Part shown: positions 1 to 7,405 of the stretch, piece by piece
Position numbering within the stretch: position 1 is the first letter of the stretch
Layout of the letters: every line of letters begins with the position of its first letter
NCBI RefSeq assembly: GCF_042680565.1
Contig: NZ_JBHUEJ010000031.1
Location: 1 to 64,000 of the forward strand
Direction of reading: 5' to 3'
From: Ottowia flava
GTDB taxonomy: Bacteria > Pseudomonadota > Gammaproteobacteria > Burkholderiales > Burkholderiaceae_C
Length of the DNA: 64,000 nt
Position numbers and translations under genes: made by a program
Notes under the pieces: model-generated
What the model saw: the letters and a program-made list of their open reading frames with translations, nothing else
Told to the model about the DNA's origin: nothing
Database searches by the model: none

Positions 1-1
1 C

Positions 2-70
2 ACCGAACACCTGCCTCCCATCACGCGACTCGCATTCGACGGGAACAACGTGTTGAGAAACTACATTTAG
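2..70 (+). CDS. C-terminal fragment of an unidentified gene
   Basis: Twenty-two codons are open from the left edge to a TAG at 68-70 and end in the residues NNVLRNYI. Codon choice is compatible with the neighbourhood, but the fragment is too short to name. It would converge on the sterol-desaturase-like gene, with the two stop codons overlapping by two bases. The reading is an inference, because no start or domain is visible. It could also be non-coding sequence that happens to be open. Confidence 0.3.
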   Translation, partial: TEHLPPITRLAFDGNNVLRNYI

Positions 71-855
71 GCGATGCGTCGGAAGGGCGCGGCCAGCAGT
101 TCGCCGACGGATTGCCGGGTGGGGTCGCCCGACGGGGCCGACGCCAGGCCGATGGTCAGCCAGCGTCCCCCGTCCGGTGGCACAGTCGATGCGGTACCGA
201 ACAGCCGGTCGAACGCCGTCAAAAGCGTGGCGTAGTGGCTGTCGGTCTGGGGTTGGTGGGCGCTGTGGTGTATGCGATGGAAGGCCGGTGTGACGATCAC
301 CCAGGCCAGCGCGCGGTCCAGCCACGCAGGCAGTCGCAGGTTGCCGTGCGACCAGGTAGTGACTCCTACCGCCAGCAGACTGTAGGCGAGCACTGCGCCC
401 CACGGAGGCGCCAGCACCAGCAACACCGGCAGCGTGACCAGCGCCGACACGGCGCTCTCGAGCGGGTGATGGCGGTGCGCAGTGGTTGCATCCAGTTCGG
501 TATCGCTGTGGTGCACGGCGTGCAGGCGCCAGAGCCAGCCGATGCGGTGGCTTATCCGGTGGAAGGTGTAGAGCACACCTTCCATCACGACCAGCGTCAG
601 CGGCCATTGCACCCACCATGGCCAGCCCGACTTGGCCAGGCCGAGGGACGGCCATGGCTCGCCACCTCCCTGCGTAGCGGCGTGCAGCAGCATCGGCATG
701 CCGAGCGTGACGGCGATGGCCAGCGCCGACAGCGCCAGGTTGTGCAGCCAGCGCCGCAGCGGTGGCGTGCTTGCGGGGTGCAGCGGGATGAACGCTTCCA
801 GCACTAGCACCACCGCCAGACTGAGCACGACCGCAGCCAGATAGATCTGAAGCAT
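67..855 (-). CDS. Sterol desaturase / fatty acid hydroxylase family membrane protein
   Basis: A 262-residue membrane protein. It has the spaced histidine clusters of the fatty-acid-hydroxylase superfamily, which bind a di-iron centre: HRISHR (99-104), HAVHH (112-116), HRHH (127-130), WSHGN (around 170) and HRIHH (193-197). Hydrophobic segments lie at about 5-22, 40-58, 80-97 and 135-168. The family hydroxylates or desaturates lipids at the inner membrane. The substrate here is unknown, and carotenoid, sterol-like or fatty-acyl lipids are all possible. The ATG at 855 begins a plausible N-terminal membrane helix. The following minus-strand gene is separate and unrelated in function. Confidence 0.85.
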   Translation of the reverse strand: MLQIYLAAVVLSLAVVLVLEAFIPLHPASTPPLRRWLHNLALSALAIAVTLGMPMLLHAATQGGGEPWPSLGLAKSGWPWWVQWPLTLVVMEGVLYTFHRISHRIGWLWRLHAVHHSDTELDATTAHRHHPLESAVSALVTLPVLLVLAPPWGAVLAYSLLAVGVTTWSHGNLRLPAWLDRALAWVIVTPAFHRIHHSAHQPQTDSHYATLLTAFDRLFGTASTVPPDGGRWLTIGLASAPSGDPTRQSVGELLAAPFRRIA

Positions 856-923
856 GGACTAGCTCTGGCGATGGCGCCGTGGTGCGGCAGACAGCGCCGT
901 CGGATTGAGATCGGGCAATGTGG

Positions 924-1463
924 TCAGCTGGGAACGAAGACAAAGTGCACGCTGCACTTGTTGCCCGGCGTCACTTGCGCGCCGACCGTGCACTCCGGAA
1001 CTTCCGGCGGAGGCGACTCGATGGTCACGCCTTCGTTCGGCCGAATGTCGGTGATCTTCAGCGTGACCGCGGTGCCGTTGGTTGCGCGCAGCCAATAATT
1101 ACCTGTGACCGAGCCACCCGTGGTCGACGACATGGACACGTCTTGCGCGGCAATGGCGGCGGCCTCACGCACCACGCCGTGGCCGGTGAACGTTGCCACC
1201 GCAGCGCCGCCCAATATCAGCAGGTTGGACATCAGCTTTCCGCCCACGCGACCGCGCAGCACGCGGTAAGCCACGGCGACCACCAGCAGCACAATCAGGG
1301 CGAGCGACCATTGCCCCAGTGTCGGGACGGCTGCCGCCAGCGGGGCATAGTCGATCGTGCCGCCTGGCGGCACGATCGTGCCGGCGTGGGCCAAAGTGCC
1401 AGCGCCCAGCATGGCAGCTGCTGCGCTACAGCGCACGGCGTTGCGGATCGAAAGAGTGGTCAT
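924..1463 (-). CDS. Midcut-by-XrtH type protein with an internal IPTL-like sorting signal
   Basis: A 179-residue secreted protein. An N-terminal signal peptide ends near AHA (25-27). At 46-52 it carries VPTLGQW, followed by a hydrophobic stretch (53-67) and the basic patch YRVLRGR. This is the tripartite layout of an IPTL-CTERM exosortase-H signal, but about 105 further residues follow, with a second short hydrophobic segment and a beta-rich tail that ends in HFVFVPS. Known 'midcut' families have this internal signal. I chose the ATG at 1463 over upstream starts because AAGGA lies about 9 nt before it. A standard C-terminal IPTL-CTERM protein lies at 25-27 kb. The exosortase is not in the window. 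Confidence 0.72.
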   Translation of the reverse strand: MTTLSIRNAVRCSAAAAMLGAGTLAHAGTIVPPGGTIDYAPLAAAVPTLGQWSLALIVLLVVAVAYRVLRGRVGGKLMSNLLILGGAAVATFTGHGVVREAAAIAAQDVSMSSTTGGSVTGNYWLRATNGTAVTLKITDIRPNEGVTIESPPPEVPECTVGAQVTPGNKCSVHFVFVPS

Positions 1464-1546
1464 GCGGGCGTCCTTGCAGTGGGAATGGTTGATCGGGTCA
1501 ATGCGCAAGCACGCGCATTCTTGTGCGCCGGTTGCATGCTGCGCAA

Positions 1547-1562
1547 TAGGCCGAACGGCCTA
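1547..1562. repeat. Perfect short inverted repeat
   Basis: TAGGCCG is separated from CGGCCTA by AA, a perfect 7-bp stem in the 145-bp gap between two minus-strand genes. There is no T-run on the minus side, so it is not a clear intrinsic terminator. It may be a weak 3' end for alkB mRNA or a protein-binding palindrome. Confidence 0.4.
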
Positions 1563-1608
1563 CGTCATATGGTGGATGCACTGCCCTTTCGGGCGCATGG
1601 CTGCGCGG

Positions 1609-2265
1609 TCAGCGGGCGCGGCGAAAGGTGAGGTTGATACGCTTCGGGCCGGTCAGCGGGTGCTCACCATCAGGCACCGGCGCCACGCCGTGAAAGCGAA
1701 GCCGGTCGGCGCCGCCCCAGACCACCACGTCGCCGTGCAGCAAGGGTATGCGTTCAGCGCGGTCAGCTCGCACGCCACCGCCCCAGAGGAAGACAGCAGG
1801 CAGGCCGAGTGAGACCGAAACGATGGGGTGCGTGAAGTCGTCCTCGTCGCGGTCCTGGTGCAGCGAAAGGCGCGTGCCAGGCACGTATCGGTTGATGAGA
1901 CAGGCATCTGGCGCGAAGGCGTCAAAGCCCGCGTGCGCAGCGGCGGATGCCGCCAGGTCGGCGAACGGCTGCGGCATGGCGGGCCAGGGCCGCGCGCTCA
2001 TCGGGTCGAGCGCGGTGTAGCGGTAGCCGTGCCGGTCGCTCACCCAGCCCAGCGCGCCGCAGTTGGTCAGCGCCACCTGCATGTGCTGGCCGCCGGGCGT
2101 GCGCATGCGCCGGAAGGGCGCTTGGGCGATGACCGATTGCAGCGACAACCAAAGTACGTCGACGCACGGCAGTGCCCAGCCCCGCAGCACCACCGCGGCA
2201 GCTCCAAGCCGGGTCACGGCCCCGGTTGAGGTGCTGCCGGTGTCGTCGAAGAGGGGCAGGGTCAT
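1609..2265 (-). CDS. alkB: Alpha-ketoglutarate-dependent DNA dealkylase AlkB
   Basis: A 218-residue protein, close to the 216 of Escherichia coli AlkB and alignable along its whole length. AlkB removes N1-methyladenine and N3-methylcytosine from DNA and RNA by Fe(II)/2-oxoglutarate oxidation. The Fe ligands are visible as H136, D138 (LHQDRDE) and H192 (FHG). The 2-oxoglutarate-binding arginines are R209 and R215 (KRINLTFRR). The substrate-side motif TPGGQHMQVALTNCG is present. I chose the ATG at 2265, although an in-frame ATG at 2298 would add 11 residues. No Ada-type regulator is nearby, so the gene appears free-standing. Confidence 0.95.
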   Translation of the reverse strand: MTLPLFDDTGSTSTGAVTRLGAAAVVLRGWALPCVDVLWLSLQSVIAQAPFRRMRTPGGQHMQVALTNCGALGWVSDRHGYRYTALDPMSARPWPAMPQPFADLAASAAAHAGFDAFAPDACLINRYVPGTRLSLHQDRDEDDFTHPIVSVSLGLPAVFLWGGGVRADRAERIPLLHGDVVVWGGADRLRFHGVAPVPDGEHPLTGPKRINLTFRRAR

Positions 2266-2350
2266 GGCATCTCGGGTCTCGCCTTGACTGATGAACAAAT
2301 AGGGCTGAGACCGTTGGTGGATGTGCGCAGTCAGCTATCGAAAAAGGAGT

Positions 2351-2842
2351 TCACTGCCATTTGCCCGGCCATATGTGCAGCAGGGCGACCGTCATCACCA
2401 CATAGCGCAGCAGCTTGCCGGCGGCCATGTAGGCGGTGCACGGAGGCAGGGGCATCCGCAACCAGCCCGCCACGGCGCACAGCGGGTCGCCGACCACCGG
2501 CAGGAAAGCGAAGAAGCACGCGCGCGGGCCCAGGCGTTCCAGCCAGCGCAGCGCGCGCAGGTGCGTGGGCGAATGGCGGTAGTGGTCGACCAGCTGGTGC
2601 GCGCCCAGGCCCATCCACCAGCTCAGCATGCCGCCCAGGGTGTTGCCAGCGGTGGCCACCAGGATGGCCGGCCAGAACAGTTCCGGATTCAGCTTGATGA
2701 GGCCGAACACCGCCGGCTCCGAACCCAGCGGCAGCAGCGTGGCGGACACGAAGGCGACGATGAACACGGTGGACAGGCCGAATTCGGGCAGCGCCAGTGC
2801 TTGCATCAGCGTGTGCAGGTGAGCGGTCAGCCAGGCTTCCAT
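2351..2842 (-). CDS. YqaA/DedA-family small inner-membrane protein
   Basis: A 163-residue polytopic protein of the SNARE-associated (DedA/VTT) superfamily, YqaA branch. Visible family features are the conserved N-terminal AFVSATLLPLGSEP, a glycine-rich NTLGGMLSWWMG segment, and FAFLPVVGDPLCAVAG, which resembles the re-entrant loop of DedA proteins. DedA relatives help maintain membrane potential and lipid translocation. The specific role of this short branch is not known. It sits at the end of the minus-strand group, divergent from dusB. Confidence 0.82.
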   Translation of the reverse strand: MEAWLTAHLHTLMQALALPEFGLSTVFIVAFVSATLLPLGSEPAVFGLIKLNPELFWPAILVATAGNTLGGMLSWWMGLGAHQLVDHYRHSPTHLRALRWLERLGPRACFFAFLPVVGDPLCAVAGWLRMPLPPCTAYMAAGKLLRYVVMTVALLHIWPGKWQ

Positions 2843-2963
2843 GGGGTGCGAGTGTAGGCAGTCGACAGATGGTTTCAGTTGCTGAAAGTTTGAGCAGGTA
2901 AAATTCGCCCCTCTGCCCGCGCGGCCCGCCTTCGTTGACCGATGAGCCGCAGGGAATCAGCGC

Positions 2964-4010
2964 ATGCAGATCGGCCCTTACCTTCTCCCCAACCACCTGT
3001 TCGTTGCCCCCATGGCGGGGGTGACGGACCGGCCGTTCCGTCAGCTGTGCCGGCGCTTTGGTGCGGGCTACGCCGTCAGCGAGATGGTCACGTCGCGCAA
3101 GGACCTGTGGCACACGCTCAAGACCAGCCGCCGCGCCGACCACACCGGCGAGCCCGGCCCGATCGCCGTGCAGATCGCCGGCACCGACGCGGCCATGATG
3201 GCCGAGGCCGCGGCCTACAACGTCGACCGGGGCGCGCAGATCATCGACATCAACATGGGTTGCCCCGCCAAGAAGGTTTGCAACAAATGGGCCGGCAGCG
3301 CGCTGATGCAGGACGAGGCGCTGGCGCTGCAAATCATTGACGCCGTGGTCGCCGCCTGCGCGCCGCACGGTGTGCCCGTCACGCTGAAGATGCGCACCGG
3401 CTGGTGCGCGCAGGTGAAGAATGCGCCGGCGCTGGCGCGCGCCGCCGAAAGCGCGGGCGTGCAGATGCTCACCGTGCACGGCCGCACGCGCGAGCAGGGC
3501 TACAAAGGGCAGGCCGAGCACGACACCGTGGCCGCCATCAAGGCCGCGCTGCGCATTCCGGTGGTGGCCAACGGCGACATCGATTCGCCCGAACGCGCGC
3601 GCGACGTGCTGCGCGCCACCGGCGCTGACGCCGTCATGATCGGCCGCGCCGCGCAAGGCCGGCCTTGGCTGTTCCGCGAGATCGCCCACTTTCTGGCGAC
3701 GGGCGAACACCTGGCGCCGCCGCTGGTGCTGGAGGTGCGCCGCGCACTGTTGGAACATTTGCAGGACCACTACGGCCTGTACGGCGAGCACACCGGCGTG
3801 CGCTCGGCCCGCAAACACATTGGCTGGTACGTGCGCAGCCTGCCGGGCGGCGAAGCCCTGCGCGAGCGCATCAACGGCATCGAAGGCGCCGACGTGCAAT
3901 GGCAGGCGGTCGCGGATTTTTTTGAGGAACTGGCCGCAAGCCATGAGCGTCTGCCGCAGTCGGCGCCCGCTTCGCAGCCCGCGGGAGAGTTGGAGGCCCG
4001 CAGAGCATGA
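2964..4010 (+). CDS. dusB: tRNA-dihydrouridine synthase B
   Basis: A 348-residue FMN-dependent TIM-barrel enzyme that reduces a uridine in the tRNA D-loop. Family marks in order: the N-terminal APMAGVTDRPFRQL (15-28), the active-site motif NMGCPAKKVCNK with the expected catalytic cysteine at C100, TLKMRTGW, LTVHGRTREQGYKG, ANGDIDSPE and AVMIGRAAQGRPW, which binds FMN phosphate. The helical C-terminal tRNA-binding domain includes RKHIGWYVRSLPGG. The gene overlaps fis by four bases (ATGA), the classical dusB-fis arrangement, so the two are co-transcribed. Confidence 0.97.
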   Translation: MQIGPYLLPNHLFVAPMAGVTDRPFRQLCRRFGAGYAVSEMVTSRKDLWHTLKTSRRADHTGEPGPIAVQIAGTDAAMMAEAAAYNVDRGAQIIDINMGCPAKKVCNKWAGSALMQDEALALQIIDAVVAACAPHGVPVTLKMRTGWCAQVKNAPALARAAESAGVQMLTVHGRTREQGYKGQAEHDTVAAIKAALRIPVVANGDIDSPERARDVLRATGADAVMIGRAAQGRPWLFREIAHFLATGEHLAPPLVLEVRRALLEHLQDHYGLYGEHTGVRSARKHIGWYVRSLPGGEALRERINGIEGADVQWQAVADFFEELAASHERLPQSAPASQPAGELEARRA

Positions 4011-4240
4011 GCAAGAACCACATCGAAGCCTGCGTGCGCGAGAGCCTGGAGGCCTACTTTCGCGACCTGCGCGGGATCGAGCCCGATGGCCTGTATGAAA
4101 TGGTGACGCGCGTCGTCGAGAAACCACTGCTGGACGTGGTGATGCAGCACGCAGGGCAGAACCAGTCGCGCGCGGCCGAGTGGCTGGGGATGAACCGCAA
4201 TACGCTGCGCAAGAAGCTGGTCGAACATAAGTTGATATGA
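4007..4240 (+). CDS. fis: Fis family nucleoid protein / transcriptional regulator
   Basis: A 77-residue Fis-type DNA-binding protein, slightly shorter than enterobacterial Fis (98). The C-terminal helix-turn-helix is clear: QNQSRAAEWLGMNRNTLRKKL. The N-terminal beta-hairpin arm of enteric Fis is absent, as is usual in betaproteobacteria. The start ATG overlaps the dusB stop codon, so translation is probably coupled. Fis bends DNA and modulates rRNA and growth-phase genes. Two repeat elements follow before purH. Confidence 0.93.
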   Translation: MSKNHIEACVRESLEAYFRDLRGIEPDGLYEMVTRVVEKPLLDVVMQHAGQNQSRAAEWLGMNRNTLRKKLVEHKLI

Positions 4241-4246
4241 CGGGCA

Positions 4247-4425
4247 CCCCCCCTGAGTCGCCTGGCGGCGCCTTCCCCCCTCACTCTCCGCGCTGCGCGC
4301 TGCGGGAGGGGGGACAACGCCAATGCCCGGCGCAGGTCCGGGCATGGCGTTCGTTGGCTTGGCCTGCTCCGCGGCCATTTGATCGGTGGTGCGATGCGGA
4401 CGGCGGCTGGGCTTGCGCGGGCGGG
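4247..4425 (+). repeat. Family B hairpin repeat, copy B1
   Basis: A GC-rich element of about 180 bp between fis and purH. It starts with a CTGAGTCGCC...CCTTCCCCCC block and passes into a long bulged hairpin. The left arm is 4316-4330, the loop CGCAGGT is 4331-4337 and the right arm is 4338-4351. A GGCCTGCTCCGCGGCC palindrome follows at 4361-4376. The stem differs in sequence from the other copies but stays paired. No ORF is supported inside it. Confidence 0.75.
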
Positions 4426-4463
4426 TCGGCTGGCGACGTTATTGCGTGCGGGTTTGCCCATTT

Positions 4464-4525
4464 GCTTTTAATTTCATAGCTGCCTGCGCAGATTGCACTA
4501 GGGCGAGCGGCTGATTTGGTTCTTA
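4464..4525 (+). repeat. Family A element, copy A1
   Basis: The copy contains the recognisable core ATAGCTGCCTGCGCAG and ends with GATTTGGTTCTTAA, about 15 nt before the purH ATG. Family A has the plan: TATC-A-rich, ATAGCTGNNNGCGCA, TGGTTGTAGGGCTAGAGG, GATTTGGCTTGAAA. Together with B1 it fills the whole fis-purH gap. Confidence 0.7.
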
Positions 4526-4539
4526 ATACGGGTTCAAGC

Positions 4540-6144
4540 ATGAATGCGCTGATTTCTGTTTCCGACAAGACCGGCGTGGCCGATTTCGCGGCTGCTTTGG
4601 TGGCGCTGGGGTTCAATTTGCTGTCGACCGGCGGCACGGCGAAGCTGCTGGAGGACGCTGGCTTGCCGGTGACCGAGGTGGCGGAGGTGACGCAGTTCCC
4701 TGAGATGCTGGACGGCCGCGTGAAGACGCTGCACCCGAAGGTGCACGGCGGCTTGCTGGCGCGCCGCGACGTGCCGGCCCACATGGATGCGCTGGCGCAG
4801 CACGGCATCGGCACGATCGATCTGCTGGTGGTCAACCTGTACCCTTTTGAGGCGACGGTGGCCAAGCCCGGCTGCACGCTGACCGACGCAATCGAGAACA
4901 TCGACATCGGCGGTCCGGCCATGGTGCGCAGCGCCGCCAAGAACTGGAAAGACGTGGCCGTGCTGACCGACGCCAGCCAGTACGCCCCCGTGCTGGCCGA
5001 GCTGCAGGCGGGCGGCGGCAAGCTGTCCGACAAGACGCGCTTCGGCCTGGCCGTGGCCGCGTTCAACCGCATCAGCAACTACGACGCGGCTATCAGCGAT
5101 TACCTGTCTGCTATCGAATTCGATGCTGGCAGCGCCGACGGGGCGCCGGTCAGAACGCTTTTTCCTGCCCAAAGCAATGGGCGATTCATCAAGCTGCAGG
5201 ACCTGCGCTATGGCGAGAACCCGCACCAGCAGGCGGCCTTTTACCGCGACCTGTACCCGGCGCCGGGCTCGCTGGTGTCGGCCGCGCAGCTGCAGGGCAA
5301 GGAGCTGAGCTACAACAACATCGCCGACGGCGACGCGGCCTGGGAATGCGTCAAGCAATTCGTGCAGCCCGCCTGCGTGATCGTCAAGCACGCCAACCCC
5401 TGCGGCGTGGCGGTGGCGGACGGCGCGCTGGCCGCGTACCAGAAGGCCTTCCAGACCGACCCGACCAGCGCCTTCGGCGGCATCATCGCCTTCAACGTGC
5501 CGGTGGACGGCGCCACGGCCGAAGCCGTGTCCAAGCAGTTTGTCGAAGTGCTGATGGCGCCCGACTTCAGCCCAGAGGCGCGCGCCGTCTTTGCGGCCAA
5601 GGCCAATGTGCGGCTGCTGCAGATTTCGCTCGACGGCGTGCAGCGCGACGGCGACACGCCCTGGGCGCGCGGGCAGAACGCGATGGACGTCAAGCGCGTC
5701 GGCTCGGGCCTCTTGATCCAGACCGCCGACTTCCACGACCTGAAAGCCAGCGACCTGGAAGTGGTCACGAAGCTGCAGCCCACGCCGCAGCAAATCCAGG
5801 ACCTGCTGTTCGCCTGGCAGGTCGCCCAGTTCGTCAAGAGCAACGCCATCGTCTTCTGCAAGGACGGCATGACGCTGGGCGTGGGCGCCGGCCAGATGAG
5901 CCGCCTGGATTCGGCGCGCATCGCCAGCATCAAGGCGCAGCACGCCGATCTGTCGCTGCAGGGCTCAGCCGTGGCGAGCGACGCCTTCTTCCCGTTCCGC
6001 GACGGGCTGGATGTGGTGATCGACCAGGGTGCGAGCTGCGTGATCCAGCCCGGCGGCTCAATGCGCGACCAGGAGGTGATCGACGCCGCGAATGAGCGCG
6101 GCGTGGCCATGGTGTTCACGCGCGTGCGGCACTTCCGCCATTAA
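4540..6144 (+). CDS. purH: Bifunctional AICAR formyltransferase / IMP cyclohydrolase
   Basis: A 534-residue enzyme for the last two steps of purine synthesis: AICAR is formylated with 10-formyl-THF, then FAICAR is cyclised to IMP. The N-terminal methylglyoxal-synthase-like domain carries ALISVSDKTG and LLSTGGTAKLL, then TLHPKVHGGLLARRD. The C-terminal transformylase domain has LRYGENPHQQAA, the catalytic-region motif VKHANPCGVA, DPTSAFGGI and KSNAIVF. I chose the ATG at 4540. A TTG 24 nt upstream is in frame but lies in repeat A1. A terminator follows at 6200. Confidence 0.97.
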   Translation: MNALISVSDKTGVADFAAALVALGFNLLSTGGTAKLLEDAGLPVTEVAEVTQFPEMLDGRVKTLHPKVHGGLLARRDVPAHMDALAQHGIGTIDLLVVNLYPFEATVAKPGCTLTDAIENIDIGGPAMVRSAAKNWKDVAVLTDASQYAPVLAELQAGGGKLSDKTRFGLAVAAFNRISNYDAAISDYLSAIEFDAGSADGAPVRTLFPAQSNGRFIKLQDLRYGENPHQQAAFYRDLYPAPGSLVSAAQLQGKELSYNNIADGDAAWECVKQFVQPACVIVKHANPCGVAVADGALAAYQKAFQTDPTSAFGGIIAFNVPVDGATAEAVSKQFVEVLMAPDFSPEARAVFAAKANVRLLQISLDGVQRDGDTPWARGQNAMDVKRVGSGLLIQTADFHDLKASDLEVVTKLQPTPQQIQDLLFAWQVAQFVKSNAIVFCKDGMTLGVGAGQMSRLDSARIASIKAQHADLSLQGSAVASDAFFPFRDGLDVVIDQGASCVIQPGGSMRDQEVIDAANERGVAMVFTRVRHFRH

Positions 6145-6197
6145 TTTTTAAGCCAAATCGGGCTGCAGCGCTAGAGCCACCTGCGCAAGCAGCTCAC
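6143..6197 (-). repeat. Family A element, copy A2
   Basis: A minus-oriented copy directly abutting the purH stop codon. Its reverse complement contains GAGCTGCTTGCGCAGGTGG, CTCTAGCGCTG and GATTTGGCTTAAA. It lies between the purH stop and its terminator. Confidence 0.7.
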
Positions 6198-6199
6198 AA

Positions 6200-6226
6200 A
6201 AAAAGAGCGGCTGGGCCGTTCTTTTT
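6200..6226 (+). terminator. Intrinsic terminator of purH
   Basis: AAAAAGAGCGGC pairs with GCCGTTCTTTTT across the loop TGG, with one G-U pair, and the 3' arm ends in a T-rich tract. The A-tract on the 5' side means it could also act on minus-strand transcripts. Confidence 0.8.
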
Positions 6227-6265
6227 CTTGGAAGGGTGCGATCAGCTCGGGGCCAGGCCGTGCGC

Positions 6266-6820
6266 TCAGCAGCGCGACGGGTACAGCGAGCAGTTCACGC
6301 CGCGGCCGTTGTAGCGGTCGTCGCGACGCAGGTCGTTGTTGTGCCGTTGGGATGAATCGCGTGGCACCAGGGTGGTGATGTCCGCGCCAGCGGCGGGCGT
6401 GATGGCGGCGACTTTGCCCACGGCGACGGGTTGGGTCAGGCGTTTTTCGTTGGCGGCCAGTGTCACGGGCTCCGCGGCCGGCGCCTTGGCCATGAGGGTG
6501 CCGACCGGCGCGGCGGCTGGAGTGGCGGCGCGCTGCGCGGCCAACTCGGCGTTGAGGCGCTCGTTCATCGCAGCGGCGCGCTTGGCCTTGGCTTCGGCTT
6601 GCACACTGGCGGCTTGTGCGGCGGCCTGCTGACTGGCCTCGCTGGGCGCCGCCTCCGACGGGCTGTTGGTGTGCGTGCGCGGCAGGTGGATTGAAGTGGA
6701 CGGCTCGCTGTGTGAGGTGCTGTGGTGCGATCCGCCGCTGCGGATCTTGATGCCTTTGGCAGGCGCGGCGGTGGAAACGGCCATCAGCGCGGCCAGCAGA
6801 AGCAGAGCGGGTGTTTTCAT
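6266..6820 (-). CDS. Secreted Ala/Gln-rich hypothetical protein
   Basis: A 184-residue protein not recognised as a known family. The signal peptide is MKTPALLLLAALMAVSTAAPAKG. A His/Ser-rich stretch follows, then a long alanine-rich, probably coiled-coil or disordered segment (QQAAAQAASVQAEAKAKRAA) at about 65-100. A charged tail, HNNDLRRDDRYNGRG, ends with two cysteines (NCSLYPSRC) that could form a disulfide. I chose the ATG at 6820 because AAAGGT lies upstream and the next codons form the signal peptide. Probably periplasmic. The gene is free-standing and convergent with purH. Confidence 0.65.
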   Translation of the reverse strand: MKTPALLLLAALMAVSTAAPAKGIKIRSGGSHHSTSHSEPSTSIHLPRTHTNSPSEAAPSEASQQAAAQAASVQAEAKAKRAAAMNERLNAELAAQRAATPAAAPVGTLMAKAPAAEPVTLAANEKRLTQPVAVGKVAAITPAAGADITTLVPRDSSQRHNNDLRRDDRYNGRGVNCSLYPSRC

Positions 6821-7013
6821 TCGGTTACCTTTGGGCGAAGTCGCCGCAGCATACCCAATCGGCCGCCCGCTGTGGCCCACTGTTGCGCGCGAACGTCGAC
6901 AAAATCACGCGCTCGGCGCGGCGCGCAACGCTGCTGGGCTCGGACTGCGAAATAAGGCCGGGCGAAGCGTGGGGCGGCGCGTTGGGCTAACGCAGGTTGA
7001 CAATGAAATGAGC

Positions 7014-7062
7014 CTGTGGCCCTACAACCATCTGCGCGAGCAGCTACGCTATTGGAAGCAGA
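7014..7062 (-). repeat. Family A element, copy A3
   Basis: The reverse complement reads AATAGCGTAGCTGCTCGCGC, then AGATGGTTGTAGGGCC. It is the first of three same-orientation copies in the gene-free stretch 6821-7389. Apart from these copies that stretch shows only GC-rich sequence and no supported gene. Confidence 0.7.
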
Positions 7063-7171
7063 TGCGCGATGCGGCGTGCGATCGGCGTGCGCGGTGCAGG
7101 ACGCGTGGTTGGCGCGCGTTGCGACGCGAAAGGGCGCGGCGCTCCGGCTGCGGGTGCAAGGGAAAATTCGC

Positions 7172-7218
7172 CTCGACCCTACAACCACCTGCGCGGTCCG
7201 CTAGCTATTTTGAAGCGC
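7172..7218 (-). repeat. Family A element, copy A4
   Basis: The reverse complement contains AAAATAGCTAGCGGACCGCG, then CAGGTGGTTGTAGGGTC. It is the second of the three serial copies upstream of the hemL 3' end, about 110 bp from A3. Confidence 0.68.
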
Positions 7219-7349
7219 ACCGCTTGACGCGGTCGCTCGTTGGCTGGCGCCTCGGCGGCGCTGCCCGCGCACTGGCGGCTTGTGGCGGGCCGCACGTGGC
7301 GCGGTGAATGGGCAAGGCCGGAGATGCTGGCCAAGGATCGATCAAGTGG

Positions 7350-7405
7350 TCTTTTTGGCCGTCAGCCCTACAACCAACTGCGCGGCCAGCTATGCTTTTG
7401 GTAGT
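7350..7405 (-). repeat. Family A element, copy A5, overlapping the hemL stop
   Basis: The reverse complement reads CTACCAAAAGCATAGCTGGC, CGCGCAGTTGGTTGTAGGGC, then the 3' end block GCCAAAAAG. The TAG of hemL is the TAG inside the repeat's own ATAGCTG core, so the repeat supplies the last codons and stop of hemL. Confidence 0.7.

Noticed and set aside
2331..4247. A 638-codon minus-strand open frame over dusB and fis
   Set aside because: Arg/His/Ala-rich product without family features, opposite a clear dusB-fis operon.
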